In this document: positions 1 through 10,450 of the stretch, piece by piece
How the letters are laid out: every line of letters begins with the position of its first letter
Position numbering within the stretch: the stretch's first letter is position 1
NCBI RefSeq assembly: GCF_024166365.1
Contig: NC_064820.1
Location: forward strand, 49,453,501-49,517,500
Reading direction: 5' to 3'
DNA from: Elephas maximus indicus
Lineage: Eukaryota > Chordata > Mammalia > Proboscidea > Elephantidae
Length of the DNA: 64,000 nucleotides
Made by a program: the position numbers and the translations under genes
The notes under the pieces: generated by a model
Told to the model about the DNA's origin: nothing
Database searches by the model: none
The model's input: only the letters and a program-made list of their open reading frames with translations

Positions 1-1074
1 CCACTCGGCGTGTTCTCCGTGGCAGGATAGCTAGTGTTTGAACGACAGGATAGCTTCTAGGGGAACGCTGGCGTTGTTGGTAGAGCTGAATGTGTCATTT
101 GTTACCTCCCAGCAATTGCTAGATCCCAGTGCCTCTACCTCCCCAAAGCCGCCTATCTGGAGAGCAGCACCAACAGGTGAACCAAGCCTGCGGGTTTTCA
201 TTAGCACTGTCCTTAGGAGCGGGAAACCAGAGCCAGAAGATTCTGGGCGGCAGCACCCTTGACTTAGTGCAGGTGTTTCCTTCTCAGGCCCTTCACAGCT
301 AGGGGCACTGTGCCCCCAACTGCTGGGTCCCAGTAGTGGTCCGTTTCTAGGCTCCGGGCTCCGAGAGGGCCTCAAGACTAGCGGGTTCTCAGTCATTTTG
401 CCGCCAGTAGAGAGCATCTGACTGTTTGTCTGTCACAGCTGCCCTGGGAGCCCACGCCGAGACTCGCTCCGTGACTCCAGCCGGAAGGTTTGTTTCAAGG
501 TCTCCAACCTGCACGGTTGCTCTGACGCTAAAGCTATTGACACCAAACGAGAGCTCCAGAGGCGAGCGTAAGGGGAACTAGCGGGGCTAGGACCCACTAA
601 GCGTTTGCGCAGGGCAACTAGGGAGATGCCAAGGGCAAAGGTCCGTCGACAGTTACTCCTGTGTTGAAACCATGAAACCGCTGGCTAGGACAGTGACAAC
701 CACCGCCACCGGGAAAGGAGCGAGCGGTGCTAGTACCGAGAAGCTGCCAGCTAGACGCCACTTGAGAAAGTGCTGCCGGCACTTCCTCCAAGTCTGCGGT
801 ACCACATCAATCCTCGGGGAATCGGACAATTCCTCTTTCATTTTCCTGGAGAAGTCGGGCTCTCCAAAGACCCAGGGCTCCAGCAGCTCCCCAGTGAATT
901 ACGAAAGGGGAAGGAGCGCTTGATGAGGAAGGCTGGGGCTGAATCAGGGAACAAAGTAGAAGCCGCCATCATCGCCAGGAACTTCCCACGTCAGTAAACA
1001 GTCTTTCCCAGAATCTCGGAGAATGTTCAGGAAAAAAAAAAAAAAAAACCACCCAACTCTTTGCATTTGTGTCC

Positions 1075-1212
1075 ATTGGGACTCCTAGAGACCCTATAGG
1101 TCAGAGTAGAACTGTCCCATAGAGTTTCTAAGGGGTGCCTGTTAGATTTGAACTGCCAACCGTTTGGTTACCAGCTCCAGCACTTAACCGCTATGCCCCC
1201 AGGGTTTCCTTA
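1075..1212 (-). mobile_element. AfroSINE-type SINE, antisense (copy at 15,979-16,116)
   Basis: ACCCTATAGGTCAGAGTAGAAC to AACCGCTATGCCCCCAGGG is the reverse complement of the tRNA-derived SINE body. Present in both tandem units. Confidence 0.75.
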
Positions 1213-1343
1213 GGAAACATAAAGGGACTCATTTGGGGATAGGATTCTCACCCCTCTCTAGGTTTCGCCTCCAGTCTCCCCGCGGTTCCCCAGCTCTTCC
1301 TCCACTAGCCCAAACCCGCCGTGCCACCTGCGGCTCCTGCATC

Positions 1344-1478
1344 TTATCTGCCTCTTGGTCCTGCGACGCGAAAACACAGGAAAAGAGGCCCGGTGCACAC
1401 GCGAAAAGTTACACCCCTTTCGTAAGAAGGAGGAGCCCCTCCAGAAGAGCCATCGAAAAGCAAAATCCCTTGCTCCAT
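1344..1478 (-). other. Short recurrent ORF (MEQGILLF type), copy 1
   Basis: A 44-residue frame starting at GCCATGG (strong Kozak). The same start and the pattern ME-GILLF-GSSG recur in inverted orientation at 7,719. Between the two copies the first ~35 codons keep frame, with a mixture of silent and replacement changes. No promoter or family is recognised. It could be an exon or a chance frame in a conserved duplicated segment. Confidence 0.25.
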
Positions 1479-1917
1479 GGCTCTCCTCTCCCTATCACCA
1501 CGGGAAATTTGCACCTTGGCAGAAAAGCTGGCGTCTGCTCCAGAGAAGGGAAGGGGCCGGCCACGCACCGAGGCAGGGGTCAGGGGAAAAGGTCCAGCGC
1601 TCATTCCTAGGCAGGGTAGATGTCGGAGCGAGTGCACAGTCCAGATTCAGGGAGGTTCTGATGGAGTCTGGGGGTGGCCAGAGGCTGCTTCCCAGAACTG
1701 GTTAGGTCTGAGGATTATCTGGTCTGGGGTCAGCTAGTCTCAGGCCAAAGCTCCAGCAGCCCCACTCTAAGTGGTGGAATTGGTGAAGCAAACTGGCATT
1801 TGGACAATGAGTGATGAAGGTTAACTGATTATTTTCATTTTCCTGCTGCTGGGTTATGCCCTATACCGGCGAACTCAGATTTTTTTTTTTCCCGTAGCTA
1901 CTTTCTTTTTTTATATA

Positions 1918-1968
1918 TATGGTGGCCATGAGTCGGAATCGACTCGATGACAATGGGTTTCGTTTTTT
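1918..1968 (+). mobile_element. AfroSINE tail fragment (copy at 16,822-16,872)
   Basis: ATGAGTCGGAATCGACTCGA followed by TGACAATGGGTTT, the 3' end typical of the family; 5'-truncated. Confidence 0.65.
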
Positions 1969-1979
1969 TGTGGTTTGGT

Positions 1980-2265
1980 ACGCGTTTCATCCTGCTGGCC
2001 CTTTCTTAGTCCCAGGAAGTCCAGTGTAGATGTAACAGAGGCTGACTTAGGCGTGACAGGGACATAATCCCAGGACAGCAGCCTTTGATGGCGTTTGCAA
2101 TTTCTTCTGGTAGAGGAAGTGCTAAGTGTGGCTTGCCTATTTGAAAGGTTTTCTTCCGTTGTGTTTGCTGTGGGATCGACAGGTGTTTTCTTTAGGTTTA
2201 TTTGCATTTTAGAATTATTATTTAAAATATTAATGTAACTTTCACTTTAGATTTTCAAGGCTTTT
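1980..2265 (-). repeat. Inverted monomer fragment, unit 1
   Basis: Reads as the monomer on the minus strand (GGCGTGACAGGGACATAAT..., TTTGCATTTTAGAATTATT). It directly precedes the CpG-rich block. Duplicate at 16,884-17,170 in unit 2. Confidence 0.6.
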
Positions 2266-2269
2266 TTTT

Positions 2270-3210
2270 TTTTTTAATTCGGAACACTCGGCTTTCAGCT
2301 CTGCGGCTTGCCTGGGATCGTCCAAAACCTCTGGCTTCTGGGAGCCGGGTCTCAGCGCCCCTAGGAGCCACAGCGCCGTTTCCCCCGCAACCGCGCTCCT
2401 CCCAGCCAGCCTGCGCATTCTCAGCCGCACTTTCGTCGCCAGCGGAGCCAGGCTGAGGCTTCCTGGGTCGCGGCACCCCTCGTAGCGCCACCCAAAAGTT
2501 CTCCGTCTCAGAACCTTCGCGGTCTCTGTCTAGCGCTTTCTCGGCCCAGCACCGGTGGTTTCGGGTGGCGGCGCCGCATTTGCACGGAGCCATTTTAGCG
2601 TCAGCACTTTCGCTGGTAGCGGTGACGCGCCGTTTTCTGGGCCAGCACGTCACTGCACCGAGTCTGTCGGTCGTAGCACAGGTAGTTTCTCAGAGCCGCC
2701 CGTTTCTTTTCGACAGCACCGTGGATCACGTCCGAATGTGGGCACTTGCGGGATCCGAGCACTGTGCGCCCGGCCGGGTTTCTCGGTGTCACCGGCGCTA
2801 GTTGCTCGCTGCCTGCGCTTTGTCATTTTCACAGCAGCCTCCCCAAGCCGCCTGTTTCCCCAGCGGAGCCGCCGCGGCTCGTTCGCCCTGAGCTGGCGGC
2901 GCTGCGCCGGCGCTTTCTCTCTCCAGCGCCGCTGCTCGCGCCCGCGACCCGTGCTCTCCGGGGCCCGCCGGCCGCTGTGCGCGCTCCTTTCGCTTTCACA
3001 GCCTCGCCCCGTGACTGATTTCTCCGACCCGGCACACTTTCCGTTCGCTGTGCGTGCGGCGCTAACACGGAAAACCATCTGGTTTGGCGTCGGTAGCTTT
3101 GGTGCCACGGCAACACTGCCGGCTTAGACCGGGGCCCGTCCGCCTAGCGTCCAGGAGAGAGGCTCGGGGCCGGTTCCCAGCGCAGCCGTGACGGACCAAC
3201 GGCCAGATGG
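2270..3210 (+). repeat. CpG-rich block, unit 1
   Basis: Visibly GC- and CpG-rich sequence with recurring short phrases such as CAGCACCG, GCACTTTCGCTGG and GGTTTCTC. Colinear diverged copies lie at 28,640-29,590 and 59,000-59,925. In each case AT-rich inverted monomer sequence precedes it. Open frames here are by-products of base composition and I see no protein family. It may act as a CpG island. Confidence 0.7.
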
Positions 3211-3721
3211 GCTCAACTAGCCACAAAGCAACCTAAAATCCGGCGGCCCGGCACCCCTAAGGGAGCCCCCAATTTCAAAAGGCACCACCCTTTGAGACTT
3301 AGGTGGAGCGGGCACAGGGCCCCTAGCGGCGAAGGCACTGAGAAGCATCAGCCGCCTTAAACCAAGGGTGCTGTCGCCCAAGGGCCGGATCTGGTTTCCC
3401 GCCCCCAGGGCCGGTGGTAAGGAAAACCGCCGGCTCGGCTCACCGGCTGGTGCTGCTCCCCAGATACGCGCGTTCGTGGAGGCAGTAGCACTGGGATCCG
3501 GCAATCCCTGGGAGGTAGCAAATGACACATACAGCGCCAGCATACCACTAGAAACTATCTCGTCACCACGAAAGTAGCTTTCCTGCCATCGAGAAAACAC
3601 TGAGTGGGTGTAAATATTTGCTGGCAAAGTAAACCCTGGCTAACGTTACTGAAGTATTACTTGCACGGCGAAAAGGGTGTCTGTCCCAAATCACCCGTCG
3701 ACGCCTGGGAGAGGTCACAGC

Positions 3722-3812
3722 CTTGAAAAGTCTATGGAGCTCAGTTCTTCTCTGACGCGCATGGGGTCGCCACGAGTCGGAAGCACTGGATGGCAACCAC
3801 CACCAACAACGT
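3722..3812 (+). mobile_element. Old SINE fragment in the minus arm (copy 18,627-18,717)
   Basis: AGTCTATGGAGCTCAGTTC to GGTCGCCACGAGTCGGAAGC. Its diverged counterpart on the other arm is antisense at about 14,655-14,850, so it predates the inverted duplication. Confidence 0.6.
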
Positions 3813-4699
3813 TACTAACAAAGTTCAAATTGGAACAAAGCTCGGCGTAAACCGCTCTGCTCGAACCTAAGGAAAACCGTCGTCAAGGCGGAACTGTTAA
3901 CGCTGCCACCCAGAAAGCACTGCGCAACCAGCGACGTTTCAGCTATTCTGGCAACTAATGGGTTACTAGTGAAAGTGCTGCTGCTGCCAAACTGGCTCTT
4001 GGTCGAAGCCATCTGACATGGCGCAGGTGGCAGTACACCAGCGAGAAGCGGCGCTATCGTTGAAGCCAGCGGGCCCCCGACTGAAAAACTTCCGGATCCA
4101 GGAAAGGAGATGGCTGCCACCCAAGCATATCTGGCTCGACCTGAAACCGTCAGCGTTCCTCTACTAGCTAGAACCGCGACGAACCGCCAGCCCTGTGCAT
4201 CTGTGGGACCTGCGACTCGCAAAACCTCCCCTGGGCACGTTGTGTTGCTGGCTGCCTGCAAGTGCCTTCAAAGAGGAAATACGCGCAGAAGCCTAGACAC
4301 ATGTGGCTCTGCGACTAGAGCTGCTGAGCCACCGAGGAGATGCCACCGGCTAGGATTCGGCAATACTAGCGATGATGCCGAAGGGAAACCTCCGGTTCGG
4401 TGCGCGGATCGGACGGCAAAGACCGACAAAACGCTGACAAGGAGCACCTGAAGGTGCTGGGAAGCAGCTAGAGGCGGCATGAATCCAATAGGATAGTGGT
4501 GAAGTCACCAAGAAATGTCCGGTCTGTCTGCGAAACCACCGACGGCTTCGCTGACAACCCACGGCTTGTGGCGTTGTGCTACAGGCGAATACAGTAACAA
4601 GGGATGGCTGGCTTGGCGCTGTGCAGGAGAGACCGGCGGCGTCAGAAGAAAGAGAACGCAAAATGGACAACTAAGTCTGAAGGCACATCTTAAAATGTT

Positions 4700-4705
4700 T
4701 TTATT
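4700..4705 (-). terminator. Poly(A) signal of gene 1
   Basis: AATAAA on the minus strand in the context CGAAATAAAAAC, about 95 nt after the gene 1 stop. The same signal in similar context follows genes 2, 3 and 4, and AATAAA also follows gene 5 and the 57-kb fragment. Confidence 0.6.
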
Positions 4706-4799
4706 TCGAAAATGGGGCGGTTTGTAATGAGAATCTTGTCAAAGACGGACATCCAAAAAGAGTCCCGCTGCCATCACAGGCGTCCTCAGCGCCAAAAGG

Positions 4800-5339
4800 C
4801 TAGCGGCAGCAGCCCCAGGGTTTGGGGAACACGCGACGAATCCATTCCCAGCAGCCTGCAAAAACCCGGGGGTGTCTCCACCAAGCGGTGGCAGGAGGGC
4901 GGCGGCGCTCCGAATGGTCTGGGCTGTCAGGAGTCTGGCTGTCCAGTTGTGTGTCGCCCGCGCAGGGAGGCTGGTCCTGGAGAAATGGCCACAGCCAGCG
5001 TCGTCTATCCGGTTCTTCCACAGGGTCCACGTCTCCTGGAGAGGCCTCTGGTGTCTGTGTCCCGGGCCAAAGGTCCTGAGCGAGCAAGGCTGAACTTCCT
5101 TCCAGGGTGCTCTGCGCTCTGTCAGAGAGTCCGTTTTGCGAGTAGACCCAGTGCAGTCGCCACGGAGGACTGGAAAGCAGTTCCAGGCTGTCGGGTGAGG
5201 GTTCTCCCAGCTTGGGATAGAAAGGGAGCGGCCAGGGCCCAGAATCTTCTGAGCTCCCGAATGGCAGAGCCAGGGCCTCCGGAGAGTCGTCTGCGGAATC
5301 CCAAGCCTGCTTCACACAGTCAGGAAAATGCTGCTTCAT
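4800..5339 (-). CDS. Gene 1: unrecognised SSEDS/FYPKLGE family protein, intact
   Basis: Intact single-exon frame of 179 residues with no family that I recognise. I chose the ATG at 5,339 because the same Met starts the divergent copies; the in-frame codon nine positions upstream, which is ATG in gene 2, is GTG here. Visible features: C8, W13, SSEDS at residues 29-33, FYPKLGE at 40-46, many Trp and Pro residues, and a C-terminus ending in GCWEWIRRVFPKPWGCCR. No signal peptide, membrane segment or known domain is evident. A TATA promoter lies 80-90 nt upstream and an AATAAA about 100 nt past the stop, giving an apparent mRNA of about 0.7 kb. It faces away from gene 2 across the monomer arrays. 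It is the only copy with both promoter and frame intact. Function unknown; neighbours suggest only that it amplified with the macrosatellite. Confidence 0.6.
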   Translation of the reverse strand: MKQHFPDCVKQAWDSADDSPEALALPFGSSEDSGPWPLPFYPKLGEPSPDSLELLSSPPWRLHWVYSQNGLSDRAQSTLEGSSALLAQDLWPGTQTPEASPGDVDPVEEPDRRRWLWPFLQDQPPCAGDTQLDSQTPDSPDHSERRRPPATAWWRHPRVFAGCWEWIRRVFPKPWGCCR

Positions 5340-5389
5340 CACCGCGGTAGCTTCCAGACAGGACACAAGCCTTTGGGGCAGGCAACAGG

Positions 5390-5455
5390 GAAGTGCTCAG
5401 CAGTTCCACCAGCCCGAGTATTTATGCTCCCCGGATTCGTGGGCGGGCCCCACGA
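5390..5455 (-). promoter_or_regulatory. Core promoter of gene 1 (GC box + TATA)
   Basis: On the minus strand a GGGCCCGCCCACGA GC-box-like motif (about 5,437-5,451) is followed by GCATAAATA (5,419-5,427). A start about 30 nt downstream would lie near 5,390, leaving a 5' UTR of about 50 nt. The same arrangement occurs upstream of genes 3 and 5, and in damaged form upstream of gene 2. Conservation across divergent copies supports function; the transcription start is inferred. Confidence 0.65.
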
Positions 5456-5559
5456 AAGAAAAAAAAAATCCGTACGAAAGGAACCGAAAACAAAACTCAG
5501 CGAACATATCTACCCCACTGGAAAAAACCGCTAGACAAAATCGGAGAAAACGATCGAAA

Positions 5560-6985
5560 GCGTACGGAAAACTAAGCCTAGGCAGAAACCGCCAACAGCA
5601 TTAAAGGCAGCATTTCTACGATTTGATAACTCTGTCACGCTTAAACCGGGACTCCCTACGGTAAGATATTGTGGCACCACGGAAGTGGTATTTGCTATGC
5701 CTTATAGGAAATCTCATTCTCTTGTATGCCCGCATTAGTACTGGAGTAAAAAGAATAAGCATATCAAAGAGCTGGATTTGCACTGAGAAATGACAACTTG
5801 CGACGAAATCCAAAGCAGCGCCAAATGCGAATATGCCCTCTGGCGTCCTGTCCTTGCAGGGTTTCGCTGTCTGGTTGGTTTTTTGCCTCAGGACTTTTAG
5901 ATTTAGGGACCTGTGCGATATCTGCTTTGTACCACCTCCTCGTGAGCCGAGCCTCCGTTTTATAAACCTGATGAAAGATGGAAAGGGAATAAAAACTACA
6001 ACGCATCCAACAGATCAACGCCACTCAAAGCATCACTAAAGGAAATTGAAAAGTAAGCGAGACGTTAAAAAAAAAAAAAAAAACGAAAACCGAGAAAGAA
6101 GCTGCAAACACTGTCAAACGTTGCATTCTTATGTTTATTTTGTTTCTAGGAAGGCCAAATCGGTACCGTTAAGCCTCATTCCGGACTGCCTAGGACGAAA
6201 ATTGTGACACAACGAGGGCGGCATTACTTATGCCTTAAAAAGAAATTGCTGTTCTCCCTAACTTCTACAGGAGTTAAAACGCAGGAAAACCTATCGCTGT
6301 CAGTCAGTTGAATCGGACTCACAGCGACACTTGACGACAGAATAAAATGGCTCCATAGAGTTTTCAGGGAGCGGCTGGTGACTTAAACTAGGAACTTTTG
6401 ATTAGCAGCGGAACTCTTCACCACCGCCAAAAAGCAGGATTTACTATTGATAAAACCAGAACTCCAGATGAGGTGGAAATCGCAGAGCAAGGCAGAATCC
6501 AGTTGTGCCAGTTGTGTCAGCCATCATTTCATGGTTTCGAAGTGAAGTTTGAATTTAGTGGTGCGTGTGATTTCTCCATTCTAACGACAGTAAGCTGTGC
6601 CTAAGTTTCCTACATCTTGTCCAAGATGTGAAGGGAACGCAGTAATAAAAGGCCACGAACATATCAATAAAACAAAGCCACATCAAAACTCCACTAAAGG
6701 AAATTAAAAAAAAAAAAAACATGAGGTTAAAAGACAAAAACCCTCCAATTCCATAAAATGGTGCTTTCTATCGTGTTTGATGTCTCTTCCAAGCCAAATC
6801 TGTACCGTGAAACTAAACCCAGACTTTCTAGGACTAAGAAATTGGGGCACCACTAAAGCGGTATTTGCTAAACCTAAAAAAATTGGCATTCGCCTGTATG
6901 GGTGGTTAAAAGCGTAGCTGAGGAGCAGGACTTGATACTGATAAAACCGGAACTCGAGAGGACTCAGAAACAGGAAAGGAGGCAG
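5560..6985 (+). repeat. Monomer array, unit 1, first part
   Basis: About three head-to-tail copies of a 500-550 bp AT-rich monomer. Landmarks are GCATT(C/T)CTA, AATTGGGGCACCACTAAAG, AAGCAGGACTTGCTATTGAT, TTTCTAAACCTTGTACAAG and a run of A after GTAAAAA. Copies start near 5,607, 6,122 and 6,761. One carries an antisense SINE (6,296-6,425). No reading frame is conserved between copies and I recognise no known repeat name. Confidence 0.7.
6296..6425 (-). mobile_element. SINE, antisense (copy 21,199-21,327)
   Basis: GAATCGGACTCACAGCGACAC to CTCTTCACCACCGCC; diverged SINE inside a monomer, shared by both units. Confidence 0.6.
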
Positions 6986-6987
6986 CG

Positions 6988-7120
6988 GGCTGTATCATGG
7001 GCGGTGTGGGAGAGAGTGATTGGGAGTATGTAGCAAGGTGTATGTAAGTTTTTACGTGAGAGACTGAGTTGATTTGTAAACTTTCATGTAAAGCACAATA
7101 ACAATTATTATTATTATTTT
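6988..7120 (+). mobile_element. L1 3' end fragment
   Basis: GAGTATGTAGCAAGGTGTATG to TTTGTAAACTTTC..TAAAGCACAATAA matches the L1 3' UTR end seen at 50,390-50,480. It interrupts the monomer array. Confidence 0.7.
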
Positions 7121-7655
7121 TAAATGCGACAGGCAGCATTCTTTCCATTCTAACGAAAGGTTTTCGTTTTCCTGGGGCATTTTTTTCTTTGCCTTTCTGC
7201 CTATTCTTTTCCATGGTCTTTGTTTTCATCTGCTCTCTTAGACCTGTGACTGTTCACATACATTCAGAGCCGAAAATGAAGACTGCTCATCTGACAGAGG
7301 AGAAGAGAGATTGTTCAAATAGGGAGATTCTCTGGATGTGGAAAACACGCATAAGGATTCCCACCTGTCAACCTCATTAGTCGCATACATAGCCTCTCCA
7401 CAATGGCCACACCGACCAGAAGATTCCGCTGTGCACACAGCTCAAGTATGACAGGCTTTTTCTTTCTCTGCATTCTTTCCGTTTATGAATGTTTGAAAAA
7501 TGTATTTTTGTGTGTGTTTTACCCTCATTTGGCCTATGCTCTTACCTGGGTTTGGAGAGTTTTTTTTTTTTTTTTCAAGGAAATTTACACAAATATCAAA
7601 GTATTTCCTTCATTCTTTATGACTTTTTCTTTTCCATAACAAGCAAGAAAGGAAG
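7121..7655. other. No gene recognised
   Basis: AT-rich sequence between the L1 3' end and the inverted duplicate at 7,660. Contains T-runs and short frames only. Confidence 0.5.
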
Positions 7656-7659
7656 AAAG

Positions 7660-8260
7660 CTCAGTCCAGCTTTTCTGCTAAGATGCGAAGTTCTGGTGGA
7701 AATCCGGAAGGGAGAGCCATGGAGAAAGGGATTTTGCTTTTCAGTGGTTCCTCCGGATGGGCTCGCCCTCCTTATACAATGGCTGTAACTTTTCTCGTGG
7801 GGACGAGACCTCTTTTCCTGTGTTCTCCGGTCCGCAGGAGCAGGAGGCAGATGCAGGAGCCGCAGGTGGCAGGGCCAGATTTGGCTAGCACGGAAAGGCC
7901 GGGGAGAGCGGAGGGGAAACCCAGGGTGTGGGTGAGGATCCATCCCCAGATGAGCCTCCCTGTCCTTCCCACACACTCTGCGGTTCTCAGGGTGTGGGAA
8001 AGGCTGTTTTCTGCCCTGGGAAGTCGCTCGCAATCTGGGGGACTTCTGCTTTGTCCGGGCTTCTGCCCAAACCACGCTCATGGCATACTCCTTCCCCTTC
8101 CGCCTGTCACTGGGGAGCCTGCTGGAACCCTGGGTCCTTCGAGAGCCTGACTTCTCCAGGAGAAAAGAAGGAACCACGAATTTCCTAATTCCCGAGGGGA
8201 CTGAGGTGGCGCCCCGACAGGGAAGAAGTGCCGGCAGCACTTTGGCGAGTGCCCCGAGCT
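7660..8260 (+). repeat. Inverted duplicate of 640-1,540
   Basis: Reading 7,660-8,260 on plus matches reading 1,540 to 640 on minus with moderate divergence. Shared landmarks are GCCATGG, GGAGCCCTGGGTC and GACTTCTCCAGGA. The minus copy also has an inserted SINE at about 1,075-1,212, absent here, so the SINE is younger than this duplication. Confidence 0.7.
7719..8150 (+). other. Short recurrent ORF (MEKGILLF type), inverted paralogue
   Basis: 143-residue frame starting at GCCATGG. The first ~35 residues align with the minus-strand frame at 1,478, then the two diverge in frame and length. The surrounding 7,660-8,260 is an inverted duplicate of about 640-1,540. Coding status unproven. Confidence 0.25.
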
Positions 8261-9010
8261 GGCGGTTCCTCGGTGGCGACGGTCCCGACCGTCGGAGCAG
8301 CCGTCCGTTTGGCCGCAGCGCTGTTCACCGCGGAAAGAGGACCTTTGCCTGGGGCGACTCGGCCGGTGGCCGCGCGCCGACGCCTGCTGGGTCCTAGCGC
8401 CGCTCGCTCCCGGGACCGCAGCCTCCGGAGCGCAGGCCCCTAGGTGAACCAAGCCGGCGGTTTCGCTTGCACTTTCGCTCAGAGCCAACCCACCCACCCC
8501 CACCCTAGGAGGCGGTGGCAGCACAGCTGGTTTCGCAGGGCCGGGTGTTTCTGCTGCACAATATGCTCTCTTTCGGTTTTGGGGGATTTCAGCAACGTTT
8601 GGTGCTCCCTGTGGGCTTTTTGTGGTCGGGACTAAGATACGTGCACCTGGCCATCGGTTTCTCGATCTCGGCACCCAGGCCATGGATTGCGCCCAGTCGG
8701 ATGTGTTTCGGTGGCAGCGCCCCCTCTTCACCAAGCTGGGGGTTTCTCGGTGTGGCAGCTCCGCCCACGTAGCGAAACCGACGGTGTCTCACTGCACCAC
8801 CGCAACTGGGACCACGCCAGGGGCTTTTCGTAGGAAAAGAGTAGCCTTGTTCCTGCCAATGAGCAGCGGTTTTCTATCAGCACTTTCTTTACTCGCGGGG
8901 TCGGAGGTGAAGGGGGCGGGCCACCGTGCTGGTGCCTCGGTGCAGAAAATTTCTCTGTCGCTCAGTGCCATGGCTTTCTGTGTCCATCCCAATTTTCAAT
9001 TTTCGCCGCG
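8240..9010 (+). repeat. CpG-rich block, variant
   Basis: CpG-rich sequence with the same phrase vocabulary, including CGGATGTGTTTCGGTGGCAG. Its 8,690-9,010 part is colinear with 57,140-57,480. It follows the inverted duplicate 7,660-8,260. Confidence 0.6.
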
Positions 9011-9175
9011 TTTTAACTGACCCCTGCTTGTGATTTTATCTGGCGTAGAATCTGGGGTGTATCAGCGAATGCCATGTTTAGGCATAGCAAGCGCTGCTTT
9101 AGCTGTGCCTACAGGTTATTAGTCTTAGCACATTCTGGTATATGAATAAAAAATCCACTTCTGGGAAATAACAGT

Positions 9176-9640
9176 GTTAAAGAAAAGCAGCCCCCTTGTT
9201 TGAACTTCACTTGAACCCTTCGGAGGACATGAGCACTGCTAAGGACAGCTCCGGCAAAGGTCAGCTGAGCAAGGCCACTTCCAGGAGAAGTCAGTTATCT
9301 GAAAAAATAACCGAACTGGAAAACACCTAAGCACAAAGGGTTAAGTAATCTTAAACTAAGCTGTAGAGTACAGAACGCAAATTTAACAGACCAGGAGGAA
9401 GAGGGGCTCAGTGTTTTGATAGCCTGGTACTCAGCCACCTAAGCAAATGTCAACCAGTTATGCAAATTTCCCTATGGTAAGTCCCCGTTTGTGCGGAAAG
9501 TCCCTGAAGCCTCCTTCTTTACAGTATTCAGCTAAATTGAACCACGAGGAGCACCGCTCTTTGGAGTGGAGACTCCCTGTTAAAGAACAATTGCTCTTCA
9601 ATAAACCTTTCCTGATCATAAAAATTTTAACTGAAACATT
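9176..9640 (+). mobile_element. Probable solo LTR
   Basis: TG-start region, ATGCAAAT octamer at about 9,460, and AATAAACC at about 9,600 near an ..ACTGAAACA end fit a class I LTR layout. No TSD was found by eye. Confidence 0.4.
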
Positions 9641-9989
9641 TTTTTTTGACCCAGGAGAAAGAAAAAGAAAAACCAAAAAACATATCAATGCTAGGGCAAA
9701 ATACTACCAGGAAAAGCGGAAAATGAGCAAAATGTAAAAAAAAAAAAAAAAAAGAACACTGGCCCTACAAATAAACTGCAAAGACGGCTAAATGGTGCAT
9801 CCCTACATGGTAGATATCTCTGCCAAGCCCAAGTCTATATGGTTAAGTACAAACCCAGACTCTTTAGGACTAAGAAATTGGGGCACCTCTAAAGTGGTAT
9901 CTGGAATACCTTAAAAATAAATTGGCTTTCCACAGCATACACTTGAAACCCCCCATCAACACCCCTCTCCTTTTTTCTTTGTCTTGCTA

Positions 9990-10450
9990 ACCAGGAGCTT
10001 GTTTTGAGCAACATTTTTCAGGAAGTCAGAGCAGGTAGTGGCTCCATCCACTAAACTGGCCCAAGCTACACCTTGAAGCATGCCCAGGTAGAAGAGATCA
10101 TGTCCTTTAATCGACCCCCGACCCTATTGTCACCGGAAAGAACGCTGTTTCCTAGCTCATGATTTCACCGGATTCCGTTTTATAAGCGAGCGGTCCCACT
10201 ACAGGCACATCCGAGGGAGGATGATTTAATATGGAACCTCCAAGTTGGAGCATGGGAGGGCTAAGGGCGGAGAGTTCCGAGTACCGAATCCAACCCCCAA
10301 GGCCATTGGAAGCAAAAAGCTCCCCAGCCCCCTCAGATGGTGAGCACGTGGCCTTATGGTTGCTGACCCCCTTAGCTCCTTGTATGCGGAGACAATCAAC
10401 TTGCCACTTTCTCTTTCCTTTGCAATGAGTGTCAGTCTTATTTCAGTTGG
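9990..10450 (+). mobile_element. Probable LTR-like insertion in a monomer
   Basis: About 0.45 kb of non-monomer sequence with a TTTATAAGC motif and a C-rich 3' half splits a monomer, which resumes near 10,470. LTR identity is inferred. Confidence 0.3.

Larger units (their letters stand above)
3217..5465 (-). repeat. Minus arm of internal inverted duplication (unit 1)
   Basis: Read on minus, this segment (gene 1 promoter, gene, 3' flank, SINE-derived stretch, then the CCACTC...GGCAGGA region) parallels 13,008 to about 15,350 read on plus. The two arms are diverged but colinear. In unit 2 the matching minus arm is 18,122-20,365. Confidence 0.75.

Noticed and set aside
2555-3127. 190-residue frame in the CpG-rich block (and its copy at 17,460-18,032)
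   Set aside because: Overlapping long frames occur on both strands here, as expected in GC-rich sequence; the frame is broken in the diverged blocks at 28.6 k and 59.0 k and shows no family resemblance.
4110-4451. 113- and 148-residue frames in the 3' flank of gene 1
   Set aside because: Not kept in the inverted-arm counterpart at 13.8-14.6 k, which has indels out of phase.
6840-6866. Conserved hairpin CACCACT-AA-AGTGGT in monomers as a functional RNA
   Set aside because: The palindrome is damaged in most copies without compensating changes, so I see no evidence for a maintained stem.
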